From assembly GCA_964621785.1 (NCBI GenBank), contig CAZUPD010000009.1, forward strand, positions 48,882 through 112,881: 64,000 bases of DNA, in the 5' to 3' direction. Source of the stretch: JACKDW01 sp964621785. GTDB taxonomy: Bacteria; Myxococcota_A; Polyangia; Nannocystales; Nannocystaceae. A program made the position numbers and the translations under genes. The notes under the pieces were generated by a model. The model saw only the letters and a program-made list of their open reading frames with translations. It made no database searches and was not told the origin of the DNA. This document shows, piece by piece, positions 1-10,005 of this stretch. Within the stretch, counting starts at the first letter, position 1, and each line of letters opens with the position of its first letter.

Positions 1-1
1 C

Positions 2-79
2 CGGGTCGAGGCCGCCGGCTTCCGCGTCGCCATGCCGGGGCACATCTACAATCTCGAGACAGGCCAACGCGAAGCCTAA
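2..79 (+). CDS. C-terminal end of a gene cut by the window edge
   Basis: An open frame enters from the left edge and stops at TAA 77-79, leaving 25 residues that end in GHIYNLETGQREA. The tail faintly recalls the C-termini of beta-type carbonic anhydrases, which often end in a Y-D-[IL]-x-T-G turn. That is only a resemblance over about ten residues and the function cannot be assigned from this fragment. The next gene lies on the opposite strand, so the two are convergent. Confidence 0.4.
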   Translation, partial: RVEAAGFRVAMPGHIYNLETGQREA

Positions 80-145
80 AATCATTTTGATTGTACATCG
101 AGTTAGGGGGGCCGGTTCTTCCTCGGCGTTGGCGAATCAACGCTC

Positions 146-1639
146 TTAGGACTGCCCGCGGGTTATTCCCAGGACCTTCATTTTTTTGTGCAGGTGCGTG
201 CGTTCGACGCCGAGGGCTTCGGCTGTGCGCGACACATTCCAGCTGTGGTCGCCGAGGCGTTGGCGGATGAACGCCCGCTCGACCGCTTCGCGAAACGACT
301 TGAGGGACATGCCTTCGGGGATTCCGTCCTCGGCCAGTGGCCCCAACAGATTGACGAGCTCTGTCGTCGATGCATGTACATTTGTTTCGGGACTCGCCTC
401 GACCTCGGGCGTCGCTGTCAAAATGTCTTCTGGGACATCCTCCACGTCGATCTCGCTGTCCGACAAGATCGCCATTCGCTCCATCACATTACGCAGTTCG
501 CGGACATTTCCTGGCCACGCGTAGCCCGTCAACATCGCCATCGCTTCGGGTGACACCGACTTGGTCGACATCCCATTTTCTCGGCAGGCGACATCGACGT
601 AGTGGCGGCACAGCAACGCGATATCCCCTTCGCGTGCCCGCAGCGGGGGGACTGTGATCGGCACGACATTGAGACGGAAGTACAGATCCTCGCGAAACTC
701 GCCGTCTGCCACCAACTCTTTGAGATTGCGGTGGGTCGCCGCCAACACCCGGACATCGACCTTGATCGGTCGCTCGCCACCCACCCGCATCAACTCTCCA
801 CTTTGCAACACCCGCAGGACCTTGGCTTGGGCGTTGAGATCCATGTCGCCGATTTCGTCGAGGAAAATTGTACCTGCATTGGCCACCTCGAACAGGCCGC
901 GTTTGAGCCCAGTCGCCCCGGTAAATGCCCCGCGCTCATGGCCGAATAATTCACTTTCGATCAGCTCGCTGGGAATGGCCGCGCAGTTGACCTTGACAAA
1001 CGCCTTGCCCGCGCGCTCGCTGGCTTCGTGGATCGCCCGGGCGACGAGTTCTTTCCCGGTCCCACTCTCGCCGTGGATCAGCACCCGCGCCCGGGTTTTG
1101 CCGACCTTGGTGACCTTTTTGAGCAACGCCTTCATCGGCTTGCTCTCGCCGATGATTTCGCCACGGATCCGGGCCCTCAGACTGCGCAACTCGGCATCGG
1201 CCTCGTATTGGCGCAGGGCGTTGCGGACCCCGATCACCACGCGGTCGCGCTCGAGTGGTTTTTCAAAAAAATCAAATGCGCCTAACCGTGTGGCCTTGAC
1301 TGCCTCGGAAACCGTTGCATGTCCACTGATCAGGATCACCGGCAACGGCGGGCGGCCGGCCCCGAGGTCGCGCAGTTGCTCGAGCAGCTGCAGGCCCGAC
1401 ATACCCGGGAGTTTGACGTCCGCGACCAGCACCTCGAACGGCTCGCCACAGGCATGGTGCTCGCGCAACATGTCGAGCGCAGCCTCGGCCGTCTCGGCAT
1501 CGACAACCGTCGCACCTTCCCCCTCGAGCACCATCCGCAGGGTGCGACGGATATTGCGTTCGTCGTCGAGGACGAGGATCTTACCGGCGAGGGAGTTGCT
1601 ATCACCTGAGCTCACGAGTCGCTCCGCGTTCGCCGGCAT
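146..1639 (-). CDS. NtrC-family sigma54-dependent response regulator
   Basis: A 497-residue two-component activator that remodels sigma54 RNA polymerase. It has an N-terminal receiver domain (about 20-140) with acidic pocket D25/D26 and phosphoacceptor D74 in VADVKLPG. The AAA+ domain carries Walker A GESGTGKE (190-197) and the sigma54 loop GAFTGA (237-242). The C-terminal Fis-type helix-turn-helix lies at about 465-490 (TAEALGVERTHLHKKMK) and looks NtrX-like. All catalytic and sigma54-contact motifs are intact and the length is usual for the family. No sensor kinase is adjacent, so partner and regulon are unknown. A dispersed-motif site (869-878) lies under the conserved Walker B stretch. 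Confidence 0.95.
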   Translation of the reverse strand: MPANAERLVSSGDSNSLAGKILVLDDERNIRRTLRMVLEGEGATVVDAETAEAALDMLREHHACGEPFEVLVADVKLPGMSGLQLLEQLRDLGAGRPPLPVILISGHATVSEAVKATRLGAFDFFEKPLERDRVVIGVRNALRQYEADAELRSLRARIRGEIIGESKPMKALLKKVTKVGKTRARVLIHGESGTGKELVARAIHEASERAGKAFVKVNCAAIPSELIESELFGHERGAFTGATGLKRGLFEVANAGTIFLDEIGDMDLNAQAKVLRVLQSGELMRVGGERPIKVDVRVLAATHRNLKELVADGEFREDLYFRLNVVPITVPPLRAREGDIALLCRHYVDVACRENGMSTKSVSPEAMAMLTGYAWPGNVRELRNVMERMAILSDSEIDVEDVPEDILTATPEVEASPETNVHASTTELVNLLGPLAEDGIPEGMSLKSFREAVERAFIRQRLGDHSWNVSRTAEALGVERTHLHKKMKVLGITRGQS

Positions 1640-2047
1640 GCTACCGCGAATCGCAAATCGCGATGCGCGCGAGGGAATTTGGGTTTCTCACCCGCGAGTG
1701 GCATTTGAACCTGAATAGCGATGAAGGCGCAGTCTCGCTATGTACACCTCGTGGTCCGGACCCGGAGTCGAACGCAAGCGCACTGTCCGATACGCCAGAC
1801 CGAAGCCCGCTCGGAGCCGACCCGTACCGCAACATCTCGAAAACCACCCTCGAACGTCGACGGCATCAGCGATCGCGGGGTTTCTGATTCGCTCGTCCGC
1901 ACTTTTCCCCGCGCTTTCGGTCGGTCGTGCAAATACATACAACCGTCGTCAACGGTAACGGCGCGTCGGCGATGTTCCAGAGCCCGTGTCACCGACAAGC
2001 GGGCCCGAACAGTCGTCGACAGCGGCGTTCGTTGGCGAAGCGTGAAC
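1640..2047. other. intergenic region upstream of the sigma54 activator
   Basis: About 400 bases without a convincing gene. Short frames exist on both strands, but none has family features. It contains one exact copy of the dispersed motif (1928-1937, TGCAAATACA). It should also carry the promoter of the leftward regulator. I see no clear terminator hairpin with a T-tract for pyrF. Confidence 0.5.
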
Positions 2048-2761
2048 CTACAGTCCGGCCATCTCGCGGACGATCGCATCGGCGGCCGCAGCCGGGTTGG
2101 ACGCCCGCATGATCGGCCGTCCGACCACCAGGTGTGTCGCATGGGCAGCCATCGCTGAAGCGGGTGTCATCACCCGGCGTTGGTCGTCCGCCGCCGAACC
2201 GGCTGGGCGAATGCCGGGCACCACATGCAACAGCGAGGGGGCAATTTTATGTACATGCACAAGTTCTGCGCCGCTACACACCACCCCCGCACACCCGGCA
2301 TCGCGGGCACAGGCCGTGCGCATCGTCACCAGTTCGGCTGGCTCGCGGGTGTGTCCGGCCTCGCGACAGGCGGCGACATCCTGGCTGGTCAGCACGGTGA
2401 CCGCCAAAATACCCAGTCGATCCCCCGCCTCGTCGACACAGGCCCGCAGGTGTGCCGTCCCGGAGCCTGCATGTACAGTCAACAATCGCACATCGAGGTC
2501 GCGGGCACTGGCGATCGCCCCGCGCATCGTATTGGGAATATCGTGGAGTTTGAGGTCCAAAAAGATCTGCAGGCCTGGAAACGCCTGACGCAGCGAACGC
2601 ACCACCGCCGGCCCTTCGGCGACAAACAGTTGCAATCCGATCTTGAGCATTCCGACATGTCCGTCGAGCAGGGCAGCCGCGCGGTGGGCAGCGGTGGCAT
2701 CGGGGACATCAAGGGCGACGATCAAGCGGGCACGGGCGGCGGCGAGGAGAGCATCGGTCAT
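2048..2761 (-). CDS. pyrF: orotidine 5'-phosphate decarboxylase
   Basis: Catalyses the last step of de novo UMP synthesis, OMP decarboxylation. The 237-residue protein has the family signature DLKLHDIPNT (69-78), holding the catalytic Lys and Asp residues, and C-terminal VVPGIRPAG and VVGRPI, the phosphate-binding loops. The frame stays open upstream for 38 more residues, but that extension has no family counterpart. The chosen ATG (2759-2761) begins MTDALL just before the first beta-strand RLIVALDVP. Two TGCATGTACA-type motif sites (2249-2258 region and 2469-2478) lie inside the gene. The gene stands alone rather than in a pyr operon. Confidence 0.95.
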   Translation of the reverse strand: MTDALLAAARARLIVALDVPDATAAHRAAALLDGHVGMLKIGLQLFVAEGPAVVRSLRQAFPGLQIFLDLKLHDIPNTMRGAIASARDLDVRLLTVHAGSGTAHLRACVDEAGDRLGILAVTVLTSQDVAACREAGHTREPAELVTMRTACARDAGCAGVVCSGAELVHVHKIAPSLLHVVPGIRPAGSAADDQRRVMTPASAMAAHATHLVVGRPIMRASNPAAAADAIVREMAGL

Positions 2762-2946
2762 GGTCGGGCCGGTGTAACGCAAGCGCAGCACTCGCGGCAA
2801 CGCGGTCGGAACCACATAGGAAGTATGGAGGCGCTGGGAGAGTGGCAATCTCGCGGACGAAGCGGCGATTCCCATGGTTGATTTCCGTGACGACGCGGAA
2901 ACCAGTCGGCTTGTGTTTCTGGGCGCAGCAGTTGATGATCGCAGCC

Positions 2947-3243
2947 ATGCTCACACACGTGGTGTTGATCAAGTTCCACGACCGCGACCACGCTGCCCAC
3001 GCGCGTGACCTCCTGCTCGGGATGCGCGGCCGCGTCGAAACACTCAAAGAAATCGAAGCTGGCCTCGACATTACCCACAGCCCGCGCTCGTACGACCTCG
3101 CGCTGATCACCCGGTTTGACGACCGAGATGGCCTCGAGGCGTACCGCGTCCACCCGGTGCACCAAGAGGTTCTCGAATTCATTTCCCGCCACGCCGAAAC
3201 GGCCTGCGCCGTCGACTTTGTTGAGTCGGTTGCCGCGAGCTAG
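2947..3243 (+). CDS. Dabb (stress-responsive A/B barrel) domain protein
   Basis: About 98 residues starting MLTHVVLIKFHD, the typical opening of Dabb proteins: a first strand with the conserved His, followed by helix LLGMRGRVETLKEIEAG. The dimeric alpha+beta barrel fold is seen in small stress-induced proteins and some polyketide cyclases; no reaction can be assigned. ATG 2947 matches where family members begin, and an in-frame ATG at 2935 is a possible alternative. The gene is divergent from pyrF and runs straight into the serine hydrolase gene three bases downstream, so the two are probably co-transcribed. Confidence 0.8.
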   Translation: MLTHVVLIKFHDRDHAAHARDLLLGMRGRVETLKEIEAGLDITHSPRSYDLALITRFDDRDGLEAYRVHPVHQEVLEFISRHAETACAVDFVESVAAS

Positions 3244-3245
3244 CT

Positions 3246-4469
3246 GTGCGAGGCCTGCTAAGCTCAGCGCCCGTGCACACGCGAGACAATCCGTTTGATG
3301 CCCTGTTTACCAGCCTCGAGCGGGCGGTTGCCGACGGTGTCTTTCCCGGGTGTGTCGCCCTCGTCTGGTGTGATGGTGCAACCATTTACCACGAGGCCCA
3401 CGGGATGTTGGCCAGTGATCCCGAGGTTCCCGAACACGCCCGCGCGGTCGATCGCCGGACCGTCTACGACCTCGCCTCGCTGACCAAGGTGTTGGCTACC
3501 ACCGGTTTGGCAGCACTCGCGGTTGCTGAAAATAAAATGTCTCTTGAGACACCTGTGCCGGAGCCGTGGTGTGCCGCGTGCCCGGGGGCAACGCTCGAAC
3601 ATCTTCTCGACCACAGCGCCGGACTGCTCGCCCACCGCGAGTACTTTGCCGAACTCGCCGACGCCGGGCGTCCATGGCCCGGACAACAGGACGCGGTGAT
3701 GCGCTTGGTGTGCAAGACACCGCCTGCATACCCGCTGGGGACCCAGGCGGTTTACAGCGACCTCGGCATGATGATCCTCGGAACCTGGCTCGAGCGGGTC
3801 TACGATGCACCGCTCGACACGCTATTTGAAAATCGCATTGCCTGGCCCTTGGGACTGCACACAGGCGTCGTCCCGCGGTTGGGCTACAACCGCGTGCGCC
3901 GCGACGGCGGGCGAGGGCCGACCGATGCCCAACGCGGATGGGTGGCGCCGACCGAGGTCTACGACCATGCAGCCGCAGCCCGTGGCGAAGAGGTCCCGAC
4001 GTGGTACGCGGTCCGAAAACCCGTTGACTATGCACATTATGAAGTACACGACGACAAGGCCCTCATCATGGGGGGCGTCGCCGGTCATGCGGGATTGTTT
4101 GGCGATGCCGAGGCCGTCCTCGAAGTCGCGATCGCCTGGCTGCGGTGCACGTTGCCAGGGCTCGACCAAGCCACCCGCGATCGTTTCTGGCGAGCCTCAA
4201 AGGTACCGGGGTCAACGCGAAGGTTAGGTTGGGACGGCAGCGCGAGGGACGGCAGCGGAAGCACCGGGAAGGCCCTCTCGGAACGAGCGATCGGCCATTT
4301 AGGGTACACCGGCACGAGTTTGTGGATCGACCCCGGCCCCGCGCCGCACAGCCGCCCACGGGTGTTTGTTTTGTTGAGCAACCGCGTACATCCGGGTCGG
4401 GACAATACACTGATCACCCGCTACCGTCCGGTGTTTCACCAGCTGGCAGCGAGGTTGGCCGAGCAGTGA
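3246..4469 (+). CDS. class C beta-lactamase-like serine hydrolase
   Basis: A 407-residue member of the beta-lactamase/EstB/DD-peptidase fold. It shows the SxxK nucleophile motif SLTK (S78, K81), a Y-x-D equivalent of the YxN motif (Y170-S-D172), and a C-terminal GYTGTS that fits the KTG/HTG position. No signal peptide is evident, so it is probably cytoplasmic and more likely an esterase or peptidase than a resistance enzyme. The GTG at 3246 lies right after the Dabb stop; a second GTG at 3273 is also possible. Substrate unknown. Confidence 0.85.
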   Translation: MRGLLSSAPVHTRDNPFDALFTSLERAVADGVFPGCVALVWCDGATIYHEAHGMLASDPEVPEHARAVDRRTVYDLASLTKVLATTGLAALAVAENKMSLETPVPEPWCAACPGATLEHLLDHSAGLLAHREYFAELADAGRPWPGQQDAVMRLVCKTPPAYPLGTQAVYSDLGMMILGTWLERVYDAPLDTLFENRIAWPLGLHTGVVPRLGYNRVRRDGGRGPTDAQRGWVAPTEVYDHAAAARGEEVPTWYAVRKPVDYAHYEVHDDKALIMGGVAGHAGLFGDAEAVLEVAIAWLRCTLPGLDQATRDRFWRASKVPGSTRRLGWDGSARDGSGSTGKALSERAIGHLGYTGTSLWIDPGPAPHSRPRVFVLLSNRVHPGRDNTLITRYRPVFHQLAARLAEQ

Positions 4470-4503
4470 GTCGATCGTTTCAGAATCTGTATACTCCCTG
4501 AGA

Positions 4504-5436
4504 ATGAGGGATCCCGAGTGTACTGCCCACCACCTTTTGGCCAGTCGATTGAGCCGTGTCGAACTGCGATCTTTTGCACGTGAATTGGGATTCGAACTCC
4601 ACCTTCCCGGGTCCGATGCACCTCGCGTTTCGATTGCGCTGGCCTTTGTCGAGGAAATTACAAAGCGCAGACAATCTCGCCAGTTCGTTGAGCTGTTGCG
4701 AAGCGAACGCTCGGATCTTGACGAACACAACTTGCTTGCAGTCCTCCGGGCTTTTGAGGACTCGAGTCATTCGTCGCAAAGATCTATCCCGGGGAGGTTT
4801 CGCGATCCAGTCGAGGAAATGAGTATCCTCCATTTGGGTCAGCGGATCGGATCGGTCATTGCATTAATGATCTGGCTGGCCCTCACGGTCTTGTCCTTGC
4901 TCGCTCACTCCGTCTCGCATCCTGCGACACTCCTTGTGATCATTGTTGGAAGTTGGAACTTTCTACTCGCCCTATTCGGCAGCATGGATGGGATCAGACT
5001 CCACAGTGTTTCGACGAACAGTACGCAGCTGGAGTCAGGTTGGGCAACGTTTGTCCAGTTAGCTGTGATCGTCTTGCGATGCGCAGCCCTCATGCCAATT
5101 ATTTTCGAGTACTCGGCTGACAGATTTGTGATCACAGCCTGGACGTTGACGATCGGTGAGCTGATAGGCTCCGTGCCCTGGTTTTTCTTTTGTCGTAGTA
5201 TGCGAAGCCCCGCGACCTATACGGACCCCAATTCTCCAGGCGCCAGGGCAATTCGAGAGTTCTTTTGTCAGCCCCACTCTCAACGTATACTGGTCTCGGT
5301 GGTGTTGTTGGTGGGCGCGGCGGTGTTGGTGACGGTGACACGTGCAGAATACTTGTATGTCGGAATGGTTTTCATCGCATCGATCGTGAATGAAGGACTC
5401 CTGGCGAAGTGGCGGATCATACGCGATCGAGAATAG
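4504..5436 (+). CDS. effector-associated-domain-like protein with six membrane segments
   Basis: 310 residues. The N-terminal 80 (LSRVELRSFARELGF ... RQFVELLRSERSDL) have the helical pattern of effector-associated domain 1 (EAD1), a death-domain-like adaptor of bacterial NTP-dependent conflict systems: an alternating hydrophobic helix, a polar middle, then a charged F-x-x-L-L segment. Six hydrophobic helices follow at about 116-134, 140-160, 181-201, 206-229, 261-279 and 283-300. EADs recruit partners by homotypic contact, and membrane helices are a common effector type in such systems. No partner bearing a second EAD is visible nearby. Base composition is less GC-rich than in the flanking genes, which fits later acquisition. 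The EAD assignment is inferred from pattern only. Confidence 0.6.
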   Translation: MRDPECTAHHLLASRLSRVELRSFARELGFELHLPGSDAPRVSIALAFVEEITKRRQSRQFVELLRSERSDLDEHNLLAVLRAFEDSSHSSQRSIPGRFRDPVEEMSILHLGQRIGSVIALMIWLALTVLSLLAHSVSHPATLLVIIVGSWNFLLALFGSMDGIRLHSVSTNSTQLESGWATFVQLAVIVLRCAALMPIIFEYSADRFVITAWTLTIGELIGSVPWFFFCRSMRSPATYTDPNSPGARAIREFFCQPHSQRILVSVVLLVGAAVLVTVTRAEYLYVGMVFIASIVNEGLLAKWRIIRDRE

Positions 5437-5476
5437 AAGGCGCATCGCTGCGATCGTCCTGTTACACTTGACTCGA

Positions 5477-6322
5477 ATGGAATCTCGGCCCACGGTCCAA
5501 AAGTACGCCGTCCTCGGCGACCCGATCGCTCATTCGCGTTCGCCGGCCATGCACAACGCCGCCTTTACCGAACTCGGATTGCCTCACCGCTACGTCGCGC
5601 GACGCGTTCCTGCTCATCAACTTGCAGATACATTAAAACAACTCGGTGCCCTCGGTTACGGCGGCGTCAATCTCACCGTCCCGCTCAAACAGCATGCCCT
5701 TCCCCTCGTCGACCAACTCGGTCCATCGGCTGTGCGTATCGGGGCTGTCAACACTGTGATTGTGCAACAAACTCCCACCGGTCCGCGACTTGTTGGCGAC
5801 AACACCGACAGCCCGGGATTTGCCGCCGCCGTCCGCGAGCTCGACCCCTCACCTGTCCGTCGGGCTGTCGTGCTCGGCAGTGGGGGGGCCTCGCGTGCAA
5901 TTGTAGATGCATTGACCCACGAACTTCACTGCCAGCACCTCACCTGGGTCACCCGGCGGCCCGAACGTCTCACCGAGCGACCGGCGGGCGACACTGTGAT
6001 CCGCGTTGTCGACTACGCCTCACTCGCCGGCACCTTTGACCTGCTTGTCAACACCACCACCGTCGGCATGCACGGTGGCCCCTCGCAGTTTCCCATCGCC
6101 ATCGACCCCGGCAAACTTTGCCCGGGGGGCCGTATCGTCGACATCGTCTACCCCCGCCCTCCCGGTGGGTTGCTCGACCGGGCCGAGGCTGTCGGGTGTC
6201 GCGTCCAGGACGGATTGCCGATGTTGTTGTGGCAGGGTGTCCTCGCCCTCGAGCGCTGGCTCGAGATTCCGATCCCCTTTCGGGTTGTCGAAGCCATGCG
6301 TCGGGCGATCGAAAATGCATGA
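5477..6322 (+). CDS. aroE: shikimate dehydrogenase (NADP+)
   Basis: Reduces 3-dehydroshikimate to shikimate in aromatic amino acid synthesis. The 281 residues start MESRPTVQKYAVLGDPIAHS. They contain the shikimate-binding S-R-S-P-x-M-H-N motif (20-27), NLTVPLK with the catalytic Lys, the NTDSPG motif, and the nucleotide-binding GSGGASRA. The C-terminal DGLPMLLWQG matches the conserved family tail. ATG 5477 is chosen because residues encoded upstream overlap the end of the preceding gene and lack family similarity. Motif sites lie at 5623-5632 and 5902-5911. Confidence 0.95.
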   Translation: MESRPTVQKYAVLGDPIAHSRSPAMHNAAFTELGLPHRYVARRVPAHQLADTLKQLGALGYGGVNLTVPLKQHALPLVDQLGPSAVRIGAVNTVIVQQTPTGPRLVGDNTDSPGFAAAVRELDPSPVRRAVVLGSGGASRAIVDALTHELHCQHLTWVTRRPERLTERPAGDTVIRVVDYASLAGTFDLLVNTTTVGMHGGPSQFPIAIDPGKLCPGGRIVDIVYPRPPGGLLDRAEAVGCRVQDGLPMLLWQGVLALERWLEIPIPFRVVEAMRRAIENA

Positions 6323-6333
6323 GTATGCATTAG

Positions 6334-6353
6334 AATGATCGACATCGATCATT
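6334..6353. promoter_or_regulatory. perfect 20-bp inverted repeat upstream of ftsZ
   Basis: Two perfect 9-base arms, AATGATCGA and TCGATCATT, separated by CA, lie 11 bases after the aroE stop and about 146 bases before ftsZ. No T-tract follows, so it is not a typical intrinsic terminator. Symmetric arms with a short spacer suit an operator for a dimeric regulator. An AT-rich stretch (about 6391-6410) follows and could be part of the ftsZ promoter. Confidence 0.5.
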
Positions 6354-6499
6354 GAGGTGGTTGTTTGTCCTACATGTGATTGCATGTCCCCACATATAAA
6401 TTATTTAAAAAAACATCTTTCTTGCGTCGCAGATCTGGAGCGGATAAGGGTGGCCAGTACTCGATCGCTGTGCAGTACGGCGGCCGCGGGGATCAACAC

Positions 6500-7837
<1,338 letters not shown>

Positions 7838-7857
7838 CAGTTGTTGATACAAAGATT

Positions 7858-7889
7858 CGGGCACATCGGAAGGCCGGTGTGCCCGTTTT
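7858..7889 (+). terminator. rho-independent terminator of ftsZ
   Basis: A perfect 8-bp stem, CGGGCACA with TGTGCCCG, around a 12-base loop, followed directly by TTTT and located 20 bases after the ftsZ stop. It separates ftsZ from the kinase gene, which therefore needs its own promoter. Confidence 0.85.
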
Positions 7890-7956
7890 GCGTACGTCCG
7901 CGGAGCTTTGATCCTGGCCCTCTCGACCAGATCTTGCCCCCGAGCTGTTCGAGAGC

Positions 7957-9969
7957 GTGAATCCAAGCCCTTGCGTTCCGTTTCGCGACCTCCTCCCACG
8001 CGCTTGCCTGCTACCCTCGTGGGCCGTGGATCCCAATTCAGACACATTGAGTGCCGACACCATCGCCGCGCTCAGCAAAACCGTGATGGGCACCGCCGAG
8101 TTTGATGGCGCCGCCACCCGGGCCAAGCGTTTGCGCAACACCGTGGCCCCCGAGTTTGTCGGACTCAGCGGTGCGCGGCGGGCCTTTACCGAGATGAGTG
8201 AGCTCGTGGGCAAGCCCGCCGACGATCGGTTTGCGGTGACGCAGGTACTCGGCGAAGGCGGCATGGGTGTTGTGCACCTCGCCGAACAGCGCAGCTTGGG
8301 TCGCAAAGTTGTGCTCAAGTCCCTGCGTTCGGAGGTTCAGTCTGAGGAGAACACCTTGCGCCTGTTGCAGGAGGCGTGGGTCACAGGTTGGATCGAGCAT
8401 CCCAATATCGTCCCGGTACACGACGTCACCCTCGACCGCGAAGGGCGTCCGTTGATCGTACTCAAGCGTATCGAGGGGGAGACCTGGAGCGACTTGATGT
8501 GCGATCCGGAAGCTGTGCGCGAACGTTTTGGTGCCGAAGACCTGCTCGAGTGGAATCTTCGTTTGTATATGCAGGTTTGTAACGCGATCCACTTTGCCCA
8601 CAGTCGTGGGATTTTGCATCGCGACCTCAAACCCGACAACGTCATGATCGGAGCCTTTGGTGAGGTCTATGTCGTCGATTGGGGGATTGCCGTCAGCCTG
8701 CGCGACGATGCCGGAGGGCGTCTTCCTGCCGCGGCCAAGGTCGACGGTGTCGCCGGGACGCCCTGCTACATGGCGCCCGAAATGCTGCTAGGCGACGGTT
8801 CGAAGTTGTCCGAAGCCACCGATATTTATCTCTTGGGCGCGATTTTGCATGAGATCTTGAGTGGGCAACCGCCCCACGGGGGCGATACCCTGCCCGAAGT
8901 CCTGCGGAGTATCTCGAGCGGTCCGAGCGAACCGAACGGGCCTCGGCCATTGGTCGACCTGTGTATGCGGGCCATGTCGCAGGAGCCAGACGGGCGTCCT
9001 GCGACCGCTGAGGCTGTGCGGCTCGAAGTTCAACAATACCTTCGTCAGCGAAGCGTGGCCGATTTAGTTGTGCAAGCACAAAGTCGCTGTGCGCAACTCG
9101 TTGCCCGTGCCGCCGATATACCCCTCGACAATGAGCAACGCACCCACCGTCAAGCGCTGTACGAGCTCTACAGCGCCTGCAAATTTGCCTTTCACGAAGC
9201 CCTTCGGGTATGGCCCGACGGACAGGACGCGCGCCAGGGGTTGCGGGCGGCAACCACCGCGATGATCGAGTATGAACTCGCCCGTCGAGAGCCTGCGCTC
9301 GCCACCCCGCTGCTTGCAGAATTTGTCGAACCGCCGGCTGAGCTGGTTTTCCGGGTAGAAGAGGCGAGTCGGAATAAAGCCGAAGCGGATGCCCATCTTC
9401 AACAGCTCGCGCGTATGGGTCAGCAGGTCGACCCGACCATCGGCCAGCGGACGCGGACCTTCATCGCCGTTTGTTTGGGCAGCTTGTTTACCGTCGTTCC
9501 GCAAATCGGACAGAGAGTTCGCTACAACTACGACGAGCAGAGTGTGCGCAATGGTTACCTCGTGCTGATCTGCGGCCTCCTGTTGATCATCGGCGGATTT
9601 GGCTACTGGGCGCGTGAGTCGATGATGAAGACGGCGATCAACCGGCAGGTCTTGGCGACCACGGTGATTGCAATGGTTGCTCAAATGGTCCTGGTTGTGG
9701 CTCTTCCTGTGTTGGAGATATCGATCGATACAGCCGAACCCTTGATGTTACTGGTGTGGTCACTGATCTCCGCAATGTTGGCCATCAGCGTCACGCCGGC
9801 GCTGTTTTTCAGTTCATTCGGTTATCTGATTGGGTTCGTGGTCGCGGCCTACGTTCCCGAGCAGATCTATACGACGATGTCGCTGACAAACCTTGTATTG
9901 ACAATCAATCTCGTGTGGATTTCGGCGCCGAAGCAGAAGATTGAAGAAACTCGCAGGGGCTCAGCATGA
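7957..9969 (+). CDS. membrane-anchored serine/threonine protein kinase
   Basis: Up to 670 residues with a complete Hanks-type kinase domain: glycine loop LGEGGMGVV (98-106), ATP-binding K121, catalytic loop HRDLKPDN (221-228), a D-W-G magnesium motif and GTPCYMAPE. A helical linker and about four to five hydrophobic helices (roughly 500-650) end the protein, so the kinase is cytoplasmic and tethered at its C-terminus, the reverse of the common single central TM layout. No extracellular sensor domain is visible. The start is uncertain: ATG 7957 or GTG 8026 (VDPNSDTLS) both fit. A TGTATATGCA site lies at 8564-8573. Confidence 0.9.
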   Translation: MNPSPCVPFRDLLPRACLLPSWAVDPNSDTLSADTIAALSKTVMGTAEFDGAATRAKRLRNTVAPEFVGLSGARRAFTEMSELVGKPADDRFAVTQVLGEGGMGVVHLAEQRSLGRKVVLKSLRSEVQSEENTLRLLQEAWVTGWIEHPNIVPVHDVTLDREGRPLIVLKRIEGETWSDLMCDPEAVRERFGAEDLLEWNLRLYMQVCNAIHFAHSRGILHRDLKPDNVMIGAFGEVYVVDWGIAVSLRDDAGGRLPAAAKVDGVAGTPCYMAPEMLLGDGSKLSEATDIYLLGAILHEILSGQPPHGGDTLPEVLRSISSGPSEPNGPRPLVDLCMRAMSQEPDGRPATAEAVRLEVQQYLRQRSVADLVVQAQSRCAQLVARAADIPLDNEQRTHRQALYELYSACKFAFHEALRVWPDGQDARQGLRAATTAMIEYELARREPALATPLLAEFVEPPAELVFRVEEASRNKAEADAHLQQLARMGQQVDPTIGQRTRTFIAVCLGSLFTVVPQIGQRVRYNYDEQSVRNGYLVLICGLLLIIGGFGYWARESMMKTAINRQVLATTVIAMVAQMVLVVALPVLEISIDTAEPLMLLVWSLISAMLAISVTPALFFSSFGYLIGFVVAAYVPEQIYTTMSLTNLVLTINLVWISAPKQKIEETRRGSA

Positions 9970-10005
9970 TGTACGGCCGAGCTCGTCGAGCGAGTTGATG
10001 ACAGA

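Noticed and set aside
654..1718. 354-residue open frame on the plus strand
   Set aside because: It is antisense to the sigma54 activator, with low-complexity Arg/Ser composition and no family features.
1741..1800. tRNA-like stretch (GTTCGACTCC on the minus strand)
   Set aside because: The T-loop-like sequence lacks a complementary 5-bp stem and no acceptor or anticodon arm can be drawn.
7846..7857. GTTGATACAAAG after ftsZ as a motif copy
   Set aside because: It keeps only the ATACA half; I counted only full matches and treat such half-sites as background or decayed copies.
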